A DNA stretch of 64,000 bases from Zea mays (taxonomy: Eukaryota; Streptophyta; Magnoliopsida; Poales; Poaceae): contig NW_023367389.1 in NCBI RefSeq assembly GCF_902167145.1, forward strand, positions 45,952 through 109,951, given 5' to 3'. Shown one piece after another: positions 1 to 14,843 of the stretch; the first letter of the stretch is position 1, and each line of letters starts with the position of its first letter. Made by a program: the position numbers and the translations under genes. Below the pieces are notes generated by a model. It did no database searches. It had not been told where the DNA came from and was given only the letters and a program-made list of their open reading frames with translations.

Positions 1-1942
1 TCTATGGCAAGGAAACATATGTGGGGTGAGGTGTATGAGCGTCTGGTCGATGATCAATGGCCACACAACCCCCATTTTTGTCGAAAATAGCCATGAACGA
101 CCATTTTCAATAATACCGAAGGCTAACACCTACGAATTTTTGACCAACAAATGGTCTCCACGAGAAATCCAAGATTCTGATCTATGGCAAGAAAACATAT
201 GTGGGGTGAAGTGTACGAGCCTCTGGTCGATGATCAATGTCCACACAACCCCCATTTTTGTCGAAAATAGCCATGAACGACCATTTTCAATAATACCAAA
301 GGCTAACACGTACGGATTTTTGACCAAGAAATGGTCTCCACCAGAAATCCAAGAATGTGATCTATGGCAAGGAAACATATGTGGGGTGAGGTGTATGAGC
401 CTCTGGTCGATGATCAATGGCCACACAACCCCCATTTTTGTCGAAAATAGCCATGAACGACCATTTTCAATAATATCGAAGGCTAACACCTACGGATTTT
501 TGACCAAGAAATGGTCTCCACCAGAAATCCAAGAATGTGATCTATGGCAAGGAAACATATGTGGGGTGAGGTGTATGAGCCTCTGGTCGACGATCAATGG
601 CCACACAACCCCCATTTTGCCGAAAATAGCCATGAATGACCATTTTCAATAATATCGAAGGCTAACACCTACGGATTTTTGACCAAGAAATGGTTTCCAC
701 CAGAAATCCAAGAATGTGATCTACGACAAGGAAACATATGTGGGGTGAGGTGTATGAGCCTCTGGTCGACGATCAATGGCCACACAACCCCCATTTTGCC
801 GAAAATAGCCATGAATGACCATTTTCAATAATATCGAAGGCTAACACCTACGGATTTTTGACCAAGAAATGGTCTCCACCAGAAATCCAAGAATGTGATC
901 TACGATAAGGAAACATATGTGTAGTGAGGTGTATGAGCCTCTGGTCGAAGATCAATGGCCACACAACCCCCATTTTTGTCGAAAATAGCCATGAACGACC
1001 ATTTTCAATAATACCGAAGGCTAACACCTACGAATTTTTGACCAACAAATGGTCTCCACGAGAAATCCAAGATTCTGATCTATGGCAAGAAAACATATGT
1101 GGGGTGAAGTGTACGAGCCTCTGGTCGATGATCAATGGCCACACAACCCCCATTTTTGTCGAAAATAGCCATGAACGACCATTTTCAATAATACCGAAGG
1201 CTAACACGTACGCATTTTTGACCAAGTAATGGTCTCCACCAGAAATCCAAGAATGTGATCTATGGCAAGGAAACATATGTGGGGTGAGGTGTATGAGCCT
1301 CTGGTCGATGATCAATGGCCACAAAACCCCCATTTTTGTCGAAAATAGCCATGAACGACCATTTTCAATAATATTAGAGGCTAACACGTACGAGTTTTTA
1401 ACCAAGAAATGGTCTCCACCAGAAATCCAAGAATGTGATCTATGGCAAGGAAACATATGTGGGGTGAGGTGTATGAGCGTCTGGTCGATGATCAATGGCC
1501 ACACAACCCCCATTTTTGTCGAAAATAGCCATGAACGACCATTTTCAATAATACCGAAGGCTAACACGTACGAGTTTTTGACCAAGAAATGGTCTCCGCC
1601 AGAAATCCAAGAATGTGATCTATGGCAAGGAAACATATGTGGGGTGAGGTGTATGAGCCTCTGGTCGATGATCAATGGCCACACAACCCCCATTTTTGTC
1701 GAAAATAGCCATGAACGACCATTTTCAATAATACCGAAGGCTAGCACCTACAGATTTTGACCAAGAAATGGTCTCCACCAGAAATCCAAGAATGTAATCT
1801 ATGGCAAGGAAACATATGTGGGGTGAGGTTTTGACCAAGAAATGGTCTCCACCAGAAATCCAAGAATGTGATCTATGGCAAGGAAACATATGTGGGGTGA
1901 GGTGTATGAGCCTCTGGTCGATGATCAATGGCCACACAACCC

Positions 1943-1986
1943 CCATTTCTTGGTCAAAGATCCGTAGGTGTTAGCCTTCGGTATTT
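1943..1986 (-). repeat. Micro-inverted knob180 fragment
   Basis: A piece of about 40 bp reads in the opposite orientation inside an otherwise forward array. After the forward ACCCCCATTT the sequence continues as the reverse-strand TTCTTGGTCAAAGATCCGTAG and the stretch to GTATTT, then returns to forward ATGAAAATAGCC. The left edge falls on CCATTT, which occurs in both orientations of the unit. Confidence 0.8.
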
Positions 1987-2580
1987 ATGAAAATAGCCAT
2001 GAGCGACCTTGAAAATAGCCATGAGAGACCTTGAAAATAGCCATGAGCGACCATTTTCAAAAATACCAAAGGCTAACACGTATGGATTTTTGACCAAGAA
2101 ATGGTCTCCACCAGAAATCCAAGAATGTGATCTATGGCAAGGAAACATATGTGGGGTGAGGTGTATGAGCCTCTGGTCGACGATCAATGGCCACACAACC
2201 CCCATTTTTGCCGAAAATAGCCATGAACGACCATTTTCAATAATACAGAAGGCTAACACCTACGGATTTTTGACCAAGAAATGGTCTCCACCAGAAATCC
2301 AAGAATGTGATCTATGGCAAGGAAACATATGTAGGGTGAGGTGTATGAGCCTCTGGTCGATGATCAATGGCCACACAACCCCCATTTTTTATGAAAATAG
2401 CCATGAACGACCATTTTCAATAATACCAAAGGCTAACACCTATGGATTTTTGACCAAGAAATGGTCTCCACCAGAAATCCAAGAATGTGCTCTATGGCAA
2501 GGAAACATATGTGGGGTGAGGTGTATGAGCCTCTGGTCGATGATCAATGGCCACACAACCCCCATTTTTGTTGAAAATAG

Positions 2581-5500
2581 CCATGAATGAAGGTGTATGA
2601 GCCTCTAGTCGATGATCAATGGCCACACAACCCCCATTTTTGTCGAAAATAGCCATGAACGACCATTTTCAATAATACCGAAGGCTAACACCTACGGATT
2701 TTTGACCAAGAAATGGTCTCCACCAGAAATCCAAGAATGTGATCTATGGCAAGGAAACATATGTGGGGTGAGGTGTATGAGCCTCTGGTCGACGATCAAT
2801 GGCCACACAACCCCCATTTTTGTCAAAAATAGCCATGAACGACCATTTTCAATAATATCGAAGGCTAACACCTACGGATTTTTGACCAAGAAATGGTCTC
2901 CACCAGAAATCCAAGAATGTGATCTACGACAAGGAAACATATGTGGGGTGAGGTGTACGAGCGTCTCGTCGATGATCAATGGCCACACAACCCCCATTTT
3001 TGTCGAAAATAGCCATGAACGACCATTTTCAATAATACCGAAGGCTAACACCTACAGATTTTTGACCTAGAAATGGTCTCCACCAGAAATCCAAGAATGT
3101 GATCTATGGCAAGGAAACATATGTGGGGTGAGGTGTATGAGCGTCTGGTCGATGATCAATGTCCACACAACCCCCATTTTTGTCGAAAATAGCCATGAAC
3201 GACCATTTTCAATAATACCGAAGGCTAACACCTACGGATTTTTGACCAAGAAATGGTCTCCACCAGAAATGCAAGAATGTGATCTATGGCAAGGAAACAT
3301 ATGTGGGGTGAGGTGTATGAGCCTCTGGTCGATGATCAATGGCCACACAACCCCCATTTTTGTCGAAAATAGCCATGAACGACCATTTTCAATAATATCG
3401 AAGGCTAACACGTACGAGTTTTTGACCAAGAAATGGTCTCCACCAAAAATCCAAGAATGTGATCTATGGCAAGGAAACATATGTGGGTTGAGGTGTATGA
3501 GCCTCTCGTCGATGATCAATGGCCACACAACCCCCATTCTTGTCGAAAATAGCCATGAACGACCATTTTCAATAATATCGAAGGCTAACACCTACGGATT
3601 TTAACCAAGAAATGGTCTCCACCAGAAATCCAAGAATAACACCTACGGATTTTTGACCAAGAAATGGTCTCCACCAGAAATCCAAGAATGTGATCTATGG
3701 CAAGGAAACATATGTGGGGTGAGGTGTATGAGCCTCTGGTCGATGATCAATGGCCACACAACCCCCATTTTTGTCGAAAATAGCCATGAATGAAGGTGTA
3801 TGAGCCTCTAGTCGATGATCAATGGCCACACAACCCCCATTTTTGTCGAAAATAGACATGAACGACCATTTTCAATAATACCGAAGGCTAACACCTACGG
3901 ATTTTTGACCAAGAAATGGTCTCCACCAGAAATCCAAGAATGTGATCTATGGCAAGGAAACATATGTGGGGTGAGGTGTATGAGCCTCTGGTCAACGATC
4001 AATGGCCACACAACCCCCATTTTTGTCAAAAATAGCCATGAACGACCATTTTCAATAATATCGAAGGCTAACACCTACGGATTTTTGACCAAGAAATGGT
4101 CTCCAACAGAAATCCAAGAATGTGATCTCTGACAAGGAAACATATGTGGGGTGAGGTGTATGAGCGTCTGGTCGATGATCAATGGCCACACAACCCCCAT
4201 TTTTGTCGAAAATAGCCATGAACGACCATTTTCAATAATACCGAAGGCTAACACCTACAGATTTTTGACCAAGAAATGGTCTCCACCAGAAATCCAAGAA
4301 TGTGATCTATGGCAAGGAAACATATGTGGGGTGAGGTGTATGAGCGTCTGGTCGATGATCAATGGCCACAAAACCCCCATTTTTGTCGAAAATAGCCATG
4401 AACGACCATTTTCAATAATACCGAAGGCTAACACCTACGGATTTTTGACCAAGAAATGGTCTCCACCAGAAATCCAAGAATGTGATCTATGGCAAGGAAA
4501 CATATGTGGGGTGAGGTGTATGAGCCTCTGGTCGATGATCAATGGCCACACAACCCCCATTTTTGTCGAAAATAGCCATGAACGACCATTTTCAATAATA
4601 CCGAAGGCTAACACCTACGGATTTTTGACCAAGAAATGGTCTCCACCAGAAATCCAAGAATGTGATCTATGGCAAGGAAACATATGTGGGGTGAGGTGTA
4701 TGAGCCTCTGGTCGATGATCAATGGCCACACAACCCCCATTTTTGTCGAAAATAGCCATGAACGACCATTTTCAATAATATCGAAGGCTAACACCTACGG
4801 ATTTTTAACCAAGAAATGGTCTCCACCAGAAATCCAAGAATAACACCTACGGATTTTTGACCAAGAAATGGTCTCCACCAGAAATCCAAGAATGTGATCT
4901 ATGGCAAGGAAACATATGTGGGGTGAGGTGTATGAGCCTCTGGTCGACGATCAATGGCTACACAACCCCCATTTTTGTCAAAAATAGCCATGAACGACCA
5001 TTTTCAATAATATCGAAGGCTAACACCTACGGATTTTTGACCAAGAAATGGTCTCCACCAGAAATCCAAGAATGTGATCTATGGCAAGGAAACATATGTG
5101 GGGTGAGGTGTATGAGCCTCTGGTCGATGATCAATGGCCACACAACCCCCATTTTTGTCGAAAATAGCCATGAACGACCATTTTCAATAATACCGAAGGC
5201 TAACACCTACGGATTTTTGACCAAGAAATGGTCTCCACCAGAAATCCAAGAATGTGATCTATGGCAAGGAAACATATGTGGGGTGAGGTGTATGAGCCTC
5301 TGGTCGATGATCAATGGCCACACAACCCCCATTTTTGTCGAAAATAGCCATGAACGACCATTTTCAATAATATCGAAGGCTAACACCTACGGATTTTTAA
5401 CCAAGAAATGGTCTCCACCAGAAATCCAAGAATAACACCTACGGATTTTTGACCAAGAAATGTCTCCACCAGAAATCCAAGAATGTGATCTATGGCAAGG

Positions 5501-8500
5501 AAACATATGTGGGGTGAGGTGTATGAGCCTCTGGTCGACGATCAATGGCTACACAACCCCCATTTTTGTCAAAAATAGCCATGAACGACCATTTTCAATA
5601 ATATCGAAGGCTAACACCTACGGATTTTTGACCAAGAAATGGTCTCCACCAGAAATCCAAGAATGTGATCTATGGCAAGGAAACATATGTGGGGTGAGGT
5701 GTATGAGCCTCTGGTCGATGATCAATGGCCACACAACCCCCATTTTTGTCGAAAATAGCCATGAACGACCATTTTCAATAATACCGAAGGCTAACACCTA
5801 CAGATTTTTGACCTAGAAATGGTCTCCACCAGAAATCCAAGAATGTGATCTATGGCAAGGAAACATATGTGGGGTGAGGTGTATGAGCGTCTGGTCGATG
5901 ATCAATGGCCACACAACCCCCATTTTTGTCGAAAATAGCCATGAACGACCATTTTCAATAATACCGAAGGCTAACACCTACGGATTTTTGACCAAGAAAT
6001 GGTCTCCACCAGAAATGCAAGAATGTGATCTATGGCAAGGAAACATATATGGGGTGAGGTGTATGAGCCTCTGGTCGATGATCAATGGCCACACAACCCC
6101 CATTTTTGTCGAAAATAGCCATGAACGGCCATTTTCAATAATATCGAAGGCTAACACGTACGAGTTTTTGACCAAGAAATGGTCTCCACCAAAAATCCAA
6201 GAATGTGATCTATGGCAAGGAAACATATGTGGGGTGAGGTGTATGAGCCTCTCGTCGATGATCAATGGCCACACAACCCCCATTTTTGTCGAAAATAGCC
6301 ATGAACGACCATTTTCAATAATATCGAAGGCTAACACCTACGGATTTTAACCAAGAAATGGTCTCCACCAGAAATCCAAGAATAACACCTACGGATTTTT
6401 GACCAAGAAATGGTCTCCACCAGAAATCCAAGAATGTGATCTATGGCAAGGAAACATATGTGGGGTGAGGTGTATGAGCCTCTGGTCGATGATCAATGGC
6501 CACACAACCCCCATTTTTGTCGAAAATAGCCATGAATGAAGGTGTATGAGCCTCTAGTCGATGATCAATGACCACACAACCCCCATTTTTGTCGAAAATA
6601 GACATGAACGACCATTTTCAATAATACCGAAGGCTAACACCTACGGATTTTTGACCAAGAAATGGTCTCCACCAGAAATCCAAGAATGTGATCTATGGCA
6701 AGGAAACATATGTGGGGTGAGGTGTATGAGCCTCTGGTCAATGATCAATGGCCACACAACCCCCATTTTTGTCAAAAATAGCCATGAACGACCATTTTCA
6801 ATAATATCGAAGGCTAACACCTACGGATTTTTGACCAAGAAATGGTCTCCAACAGAAATCCAAGAATGTGATCTCTGACAAGGAAACATATGTGGGGTGA
6901 GGTGTATGAGCGTCTGGTCGATGATCAATGGCCACACAACCCCCATTTTTGTCGAAAATAGCCATGAACGACCATTTTCAATAATACCGAAGGCTAACAC
7001 CTACGGATTTTTGACCAAGAAATGGTCTCCACCAGAAATCCAAGAATGTGATCTATGGCAAGGAAACATATGTGGGGTGAGGTGTATGAGCGTCTGGTCG
7101 ATGATCAATGGCCACAAAACCCCCATTTTTGTCGAAAATAGCCATGAATGACCATTTTCAATAATACCGAAGGCTAACACCTACGGATTTTTGACCAAGA
7201 AATGGTCTCCACCAGAAATCCAAGAATGTGATCTATGGCAAGGAAACATATGTGGGGTGAGGTGTATGAGCCTCTGGTCGATGATCAATGGCCACACAAC
7301 CCCCATTTTTGTCGAAAATAGCCATGAACGACCATTTTCAATAATACCGAAGGCTAACACCTACGGATTTTTGACCAAGAAATGGTCTCCACCAGAAATC
7401 CAAGAATGTGATCTATGGCAAGGAAACATATGTGGGGTGAGGTGTATGAGCCTCTGGTCGATGATCAATGGCCACACAACCCCCATTTTTGTCGAAAATA
7501 GCCATGAACGACCATTTTCAATAATATCAAAGGCTAACACCTACGGATTTTTAACCAAGAAATGGTCTCCACCAGAAATCCAAGAATAACACGTACGGAT
7601 TTTTGACCAAGAAATGGTCTCCACCAGAAATCCAAGAATGTGATCTATGGCAAGGAAACATATGTGGGGTGAGGTGTATGAGCCTCTGGTCGACGATCAA
7701 TGGCCACACAACCCCCATTTTTGTCAAAAATAGCCATGAACGACCATTTTCAATAATATCGAAGGCTAACACCTACGGATTTTTGACCAAGAAATGGTCT
7801 CCACCAGAAATCCAAGAATGTGATCTACGACAAGGAAACATATGTGGGGTGAGGTGTACGAGCGTCTGGTCGATGATCAATGGCCACACAACCCCCATTT
7901 TTGTCGAAAATAGCCATGAACGACCATTTTCAATAATACCGAAGGCTAACACCTACAGATTTTTGACCTAGAAATGGTCTCCACCAGAAATCCAAGAATG
8001 TGATCTATGGCAAGGAAACATATGTGGGGTGAGGTGTATGAGCGTCTGGTCGATGATCAATGGCCACACAACCCCCATTTTTGTCGAAAATAGCCATGAA
8101 CGACCATTTTCAATAATACCGAAGGCTAACACCTACGGATTTTTGACCAAGAAATGGTCTCCACCAGAAATGCAAGAATGTGATCTATGGCAAGGAAACA
8201 TATATGGGGTGAGGTGTATGAGCCTCTGGTTGATGATCAATGGCCACACAACCCCCATTTTTGTCGAAAATAGCCATGAACGGCCATTTTCAATAATATC
8301 GAAGGCTAACACGTACGAGTTTTTGACCAAGAAATGGTCTCCACCAAAAATCCAAGAATGTGATCTATGGCAAGGAAACATATGTGGGGTGAGGTGTATG
8401 AGCCTCTCGTCGATGATCAATGGCCACACAACCCCCATTTTTGTCGAAAATAGCCATGAACGACCATTTTCAATAATATCGAAGGCTAACACCTACGGAT

Positions 8501-11500
8501 TTTTAACCAAGAAATGGTCTCCACCAGAAATCCAAGAATAACACCTACGGATTTTTGACCAAGAAATGGTCTCCACCAGAAATCCAAGAATGTGATCTAT
8601 GGCAAGGAAACATATGTGGGGTGAGGTGTATGAGCCTCTGGTCGATGATCAATGGCCACACAACCCCCATTTTTGTCGAAAATAGCCATGAATGAAGGTG
8701 TATGAGCCTCTAGTCGATGATCAATGGCCACACAACCCCCATTTTTGTCGAAAATAGACATGAACGACCATTTTCAATAATACCGAAGGCTAACACCTAC
8801 GGATTTTTGACCAAGAAATGGTCTCCACCAGAAATCCAAGAATGTGATCTATGGCAAGGAAACATATGTGGGGTGAGGTGTATGAGCCTCTGGTCAACGA
8901 TCAATGGCCACACAACCCCCATTTTTGTCAAAAATAGCCATGAACGACCATTTTCAATAATATCGAAGGCTAACACCTACAGATTTTTGACCAAGAAATG
9001 GTCTCCACCAGAAATCCAAGAATGTGATCTCTGACAAGGAAACATATGTGGGGTGAGGTGTATGAGCGTCTGGTCGATGATCAATGGCCACACAACCCCC
9101 ATTTTTGTCGAAAATAGCCATGAACGACCATTTTCAATAATACCGAAGGCTAACACCTACGGATTTTTGACCAAGAAATGGTCTCCACCAGAAATCCAAG
9201 AATGTGATCTATGGCAAGGAAACATATGTGGGGTGAGGTGTATGAGCGTCTGGTCGATGATCAATGGCCATACAACCCCCATTTTTGTCGAAAATAGCCA
9301 TGAACGACCATTTTCAATAATACCGAAGGCTAACACCTACGGATTTTTGACCAAGAAATGGTCTCCACCAGAAATCCAAGAATGTGATCTATGGCAAGGA
9401 AACATATGTGGGGTGAGGTGTATGAGCCTCTGGTCGATGATCAATGGCCACACAACCCCCATTTTTGTCGAAAATAGCCATGAACGACCATTTTCAATAA
9501 TACTGAAGGCTAACACCTACGGATTTTTGACCAAGAAATGGTCTCCACCAGAAATCCAAGAATGTGATCTATGGCAAGGAAACATATGTGGGGTGAGGTG
9601 TATGAGCGTCTGGTCGATGATCAATGGCCACACAACCCCCATTTTTGTCGAAAATAGCCATGAATGACCATTTACAATAATACCGAAGGCTAACACCTAC
9701 GGATTTTTGACCAAGAAATGGTCTCCACCAGAAATCCAAAAATGTGATCTATGGAAAGGAAACATATGTGGGGTGAGGTGTACGAGCCTCTGGTCGATGA
9801 TCAATGGCCACAGAACCCCCATTTTGCCGAAAATAGCCATGAACGACCATTTTCAATAATACCGAAGGCTAACACGTACGAGTTTTTGACCAAGAAATGG
9901 TCTCCACCAAAAATCCAAGAATGTGATCTATGGCAAGGAAACATACGTGGGGTGAGGTGTATGAGCGTCTGGTCGATGATCAATGGCCACACAACCCCCA
10001 TTTTGTCGAAAATAGCCATGAATGACCATTTACAATAATACCGAAGGATAACACCTACGGATTTTTGACCAAGAAATGGTCTCCACCAGAAATCCAAGAA
10101 TGTGATCTATGTCAAGAAAACATATGTGGGGTGAGGTGTATGAGCGTCTGGTCGATGATCAATGGCCACAAAACCCCCATTTTTGTCGAAAATAGCCATG
10201 AATGACCATTTTCAATAATACCGAAGGCTAACACCTACGGATTTTTGACCAAGAAATGGTCTCCACCAGAAATCCAAGAATGTGATCTATGGCAAGGAAA
10301 CATATGTGGGGTGAGGTGTATGAGCCTCTGGTCGATGATCAATGGCCACACAACCCCCATTTTTGTCGAAAATAGCCATGAACGACCATTTTCAATAATA
10401 CCGAAGGCTAACACCTACGGATTTTTGACCAAGAAATGGTCTCCACCAGAAATCCAAGAATGTGATCTATGGCAAGGAAACATATGTGGGGTGAGGTGTA
10501 TGAGCCTCTGGTCGATGATCAATGGCCACACAACCCCCATTTTTGTCGAAAATAGCCATGAACGACCATTTTCAATAATATTGAAGGCTAACACCTACGG
10601 ATTTTTAACCAAGAAATGGTCTCCACCAGAAATCCAAGAATAACACCTACGGATTTTTGACCAAGAAATGGTCTCCACCAGAAATCCAAGAATGTGATCT
10701 ATGGCAAGGAAACATATGTGGGGTGAGGTGTATGAGCCTCTGGTCGACGATCAATGGCCACACAACCCCCATTTTTGTCAAAAATAGCCATGAACGACCA
10801 TTTTCAATAATATCGAAGGCTAACACCTACGGATTTTTGACCAAGAAATGGTCTCCACCAGAAATCCAAGAATGTGATCTACGACAAGGAAACATATGTG
10901 GGGTGAGGTGTACGAGCGTCTGGTCGATGATCAATGGCCACACAACCCCCATTTTTGTCGAAAATAGCCATGAACGACCATTTTCAATAATACTGAAGGC
11001 TAACACCTACAGATTTTTGACCTAGAAATGGTCTCCACCAGAAATCCAAGAATGTGATCTATGGCAAGGAAACATATGTGGGGTGAGGTGTATGAGCGTC
11101 TGGTCGATGATCAATGGCCACACAACCCCCATTTTTGTCGAAAATAGCCATGAACGACCATTTTCAATAATACCGAAGGCTAACACCTACGGATTTTTGA
11201 CCAAGAAATGGTCTCCACCAGAAATGCAAGAATGTGATCTATGGCAAGGAAACATATATGGGGTGAGGTGTATGAGCCTCTGGTCGATGATCAATGGCCA
11301 CACAACCCCCATTTTTGTCGAAAATAGCCATGAACGGCCATTTTCAATAATATCGAAGGCTAACACGTACGAGTTTTTGACCAAGAAATGGTCTCCACCA
11401 AAAATCCAAGAATGTGATCTATGGCAAGGAAACATATGTGGGGTGAGGTGTATGAGCCTCTCGTCGATGATCAATGGCCACACAACCCCCATTTTTGTCG

Positions 11501-13915
11501 AAAATAGCCATGAACGACCATTTTCAATAATATCGAAGGCTAACACCTACGGATTTTTAACCAAGAAATGGTCTCCACCAGAAATCCAAGAATAACACCT
11601 ACGGATTTTTGACCAAGAAATGGTCTCCACCAGAAATCCAAGAATGTGATCTATGGCAAGGAAACATATGTGGGGTGAGGTGTATGAGCCTCTGGTCGAT
11701 GATCAATGGCCACACAACCCCCATTTTTGTCGAAAATAGCCATGAATGAAGGTGTATGAGCCTCTAGTCGATGATCAATGGCCACACAACCCCCATTTTT
11801 GTCGAAAATAGACATGAACGACCATTTTCAATAATACCGAAGGCTAACACCTACGGATTTTTGACCAAGAAATGGTCTCCACCAGAAATCCAAGAATGTG
11901 ATCTATGGCAAGGAAACATATGTGGGGTGAGGTGTATGAGCCTCTGGTCAACGATCAATGGCCACACAACCCCCATTTTTGTCAAAAATAGCCATGAACG
12001 ACCATTTTCAATAATATCGAAGGCTAACACCTACAGATTTTTGACCAAGAAATGGTCTCCACCAGAAATCCAAGAATGTGATCTCTGACAAGGAAACATA
12101 TGTGGGGTGAGGTGTATGAGCGTCTGGTCGATGATCAATGGCCACACAACCCCCATTTTTGTCGAAAATAGCCATGAACGACCATTTTCAATAATACCGA
12201 AGGCTAACACCTACGGATTTTTGACCAAGAAATGGTCTCCACCAGAAATCCAAGAATGTGATCTATGGCAAGGAAACATATGTGGGGTGAGGTGTATGAG
12301 CGTCTAGTCGATGATCAATGGCCATACAACCCCCATTTTTGTCGAAAATAGCCATGAACGACCATTTTCAATAATACCGAAGGCTAACACCTACGGATTT
12401 TTGACCAAGAAATGGTCTCCACCAGAAATCCAAGAATGTGATCTATGGCAAGGAAACATATGTGGGGTGAGGTGTATGAGCCTCTGGTCGATGATCAATG
12501 GCCACACAACCCCCATTTTTGTCGAAAATAGCCATGAACGACCATTTTCAATAATACCGAAGGCTAACACCTACGGATTTTTGACCAAGAAATGGTCTCC
12601 ACCAGAAATCCAAGAATGTGATCTATAGCAAGGAAACATATGTGGGGTGAGGTGTATGAGCCTCTGGTCGATGATCAATGGCCACACAACCCCCATTTTT
12701 GTCGAAAATAGCCATGAACGACCATTTTCAATAATATCGAAGGCTAACACCTACGGATTTTTAACCAAGAAATGGTCTCCACCAGAAATCCAAGAATAAC
12801 ACCTACGGATTTTTGACCAAGAAATGGTCTCCACCAGAAATCCAAGAATGTGATCTATGGCAAGGAAACATATGTGGGGTGAGGTGTATGAGCCTCTGGT
12901 CGATGATCAATGGCCACACAACCCCCATTTTTGTCGAAAATAGCCATGAATGAAGGTGTATGAGCCTCTAGTCGATGATCAATGGCCACACAACCCCCAT
13001 TTTTGTCGAAAATAGACATGAACGACCATTTTCAATAATACCGAAGGCTAACACCTACGGATTTTTGACCAAGAAATGGTCTCCACCAGAAATCCAAGAA
13101 TGTGATCTATGGCAAGGAAACATATGTGGGGTGAGGTGTATGAGCCTCTGGTCGACGATCAATGGCCACACAACCCCCATTTTTGTCAAAAATAGCCATG
13201 AACGACCATTTTCAATAATATCGAAGGCTAACACCTACGGATTTTTGACCAAGAAATGGTCTCCACCAGAAATCCAAGAATGTGATCTCTGACAAGGAAA
13301 CATATGTGGGGTGAGGTGTATGAGCGTCTGGTCGATGATCAATGGCCACACAACCCCCATTTTTGTCGAAAATAGCCATGAACGACCATTTTCAATAATA
13401 CCGAAGGCTAACACCTACGGATTTTTGACCAAGAAATGGTCTCCACCAGAAATCCAAGAATGTGATATATGGCAAGGAAACATATGTGGGGTGAGGTGTA
13501 TGAGCGTCTGGTCGATGATCAATGGCCACACAACCCCCATTTTTGTCGAAAATAGCCATGAACGACCATTTTCAATAATACCGAAGGCTAACACCTACGG
13601 ATTTTTGACCAAGAAATGGTCTCCACCAGAAATCCAAGAATGTGATCTATGGCAAGGAAACATATGTGGGGTGAGGTGTATGAGCGTCTGGTCGATGATC
13701 AATGGCCACACAACCCCCATTTTTGTCGAAAATAGCCATGAACGACCATTTTCAATAATACTAGAGGCTAAGACCTACGGATTTTTGCCCATGAAATGGT
13801 CTCCACCAGAAATCCAAGAATGTGATCTATGGCAAGGAAACATATGTGGGGTGAGGTGTATGAGCCTCTGGTCGATGATCAATGGCCACACAACCCCCTT
13901 TTTTTGTCGAAAATA
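2581..13915 (+). repeat. Higher-order repeat zone within knob180
   Basis: Rare unit variants recur together at the same spacings. The GATCTCTGAC variant lies at 4124, 6870, 9026, 12080 and 13284. The junction CCATGAATGAAGG lies at 2581, 3784, 6530, 8686, 11740 and 12944. The GACCTAG variant lies at 3064, 5810, 7965 and 11019. Steps of 2746, about 2156, 3054 and about 1204 bp appear with all markers that span them. The zone is therefore several successive copies of a multi-unit block of about 2.2 to 3 kb, with shorter versions formed by loss or gain of whole units. The few differences between blocks point to recent amplification by unequal exchange (inference). Confidence 0.85.
3586..12850 (+). 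repeat. Recurrent 52-bp internal duplication in knob180 units
   Basis: Nine units carry a tandem duplication of the 52-bp segment running from AACACCTACGG to CCAAGAAT, giving units of about 232 bp. The joint CCAAGAAT/AACACC (AACACG in the copy at 7587) falls at 3637, 4841, 5433, 6383, 7587, 8539, 10641, 11593 and 12797. The first half usually has TTTTAACC where the second has TTTTGACC. I did not see this joint in the right-hand array, so it marks the higher-order zone. Confidence 0.8.
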
Positions 13916-14843
13916 GCCATGAACGACCATTTTCAATAATATCGAAGGCTAACACCTACGGATTTTTCACCAAGAAATGGTCTCCACCAGAAATCCAAGA
14001 ATGTGATCTACGACAAGGAAACATATGTGGGGTGAGGTGTATGAGCCTCTGGTCGACGATCAATGGCCACACAACCCCAATTTTGCCGAAAATAGCCATG
14101 AATGACCATTTTCAATAATACCGAAGGCTAACACCTACGGATTTTTGACCAAGAAATGGTCTCCACCAGAAATCCAAGAATGTGATCTATGGCAAGGAAA
14201 CATATGTGGTTGAGGTGTACGAGCCTCTGGTCGATGATCAATGGCCACACAACCCCCATTTTTGTCGAAAATAGCCATGAACGACCATTTTCAATAATAC
14301 CGAAGGCTAACACGTACGAGTTTTTGACCAAGAAATGGTCTCCACCAGAAATCCAAGAATGTGATCTATGGCAAGGAAACATATGTGGGGTGAGGTTTAT
14401 GAGCCTCTAGTCGATGATAAATGGCCACACAACCCCCATTTTTTATGAAAATAGCCATGAGCGACCTTGAAAATAGCCATGAGCGACCATTTTCAATAAT
14501 ACTAGAGGCTAACACCTACGGATTTTAGACCAAGAAATGGTCTCCACCAGAAATCCAAGAATGTGATCTATGGCAAGGAAACATATGTGGGTGTCGAAAA
14601 TAGCCATGAACGACCATTTTCAATAATACCGAAGGCTAACACCTACGGATTTTTGACCAAGAAATGGTCTCCACCAGAAATCCAAGAATGTAATCTATGG
14701 CAAGGAAACATATGTGGGGTGAGGTTTATGAGCCTCGAGTCGATGATAAATGGCCACACAACCCCCATTTTTTATGAAAATAGCCATGAGCGACCATTTT
14801 CAATAATACTAGAGGCTAAGACCTACGGATTTTTGACCAAGAA

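Noticed and set aside
1028..1747. A 239-codon minus-strand frame that looks like a repeat protein
   Set aside because: It is the reverse complement of four forward satellite units and has no independent support.
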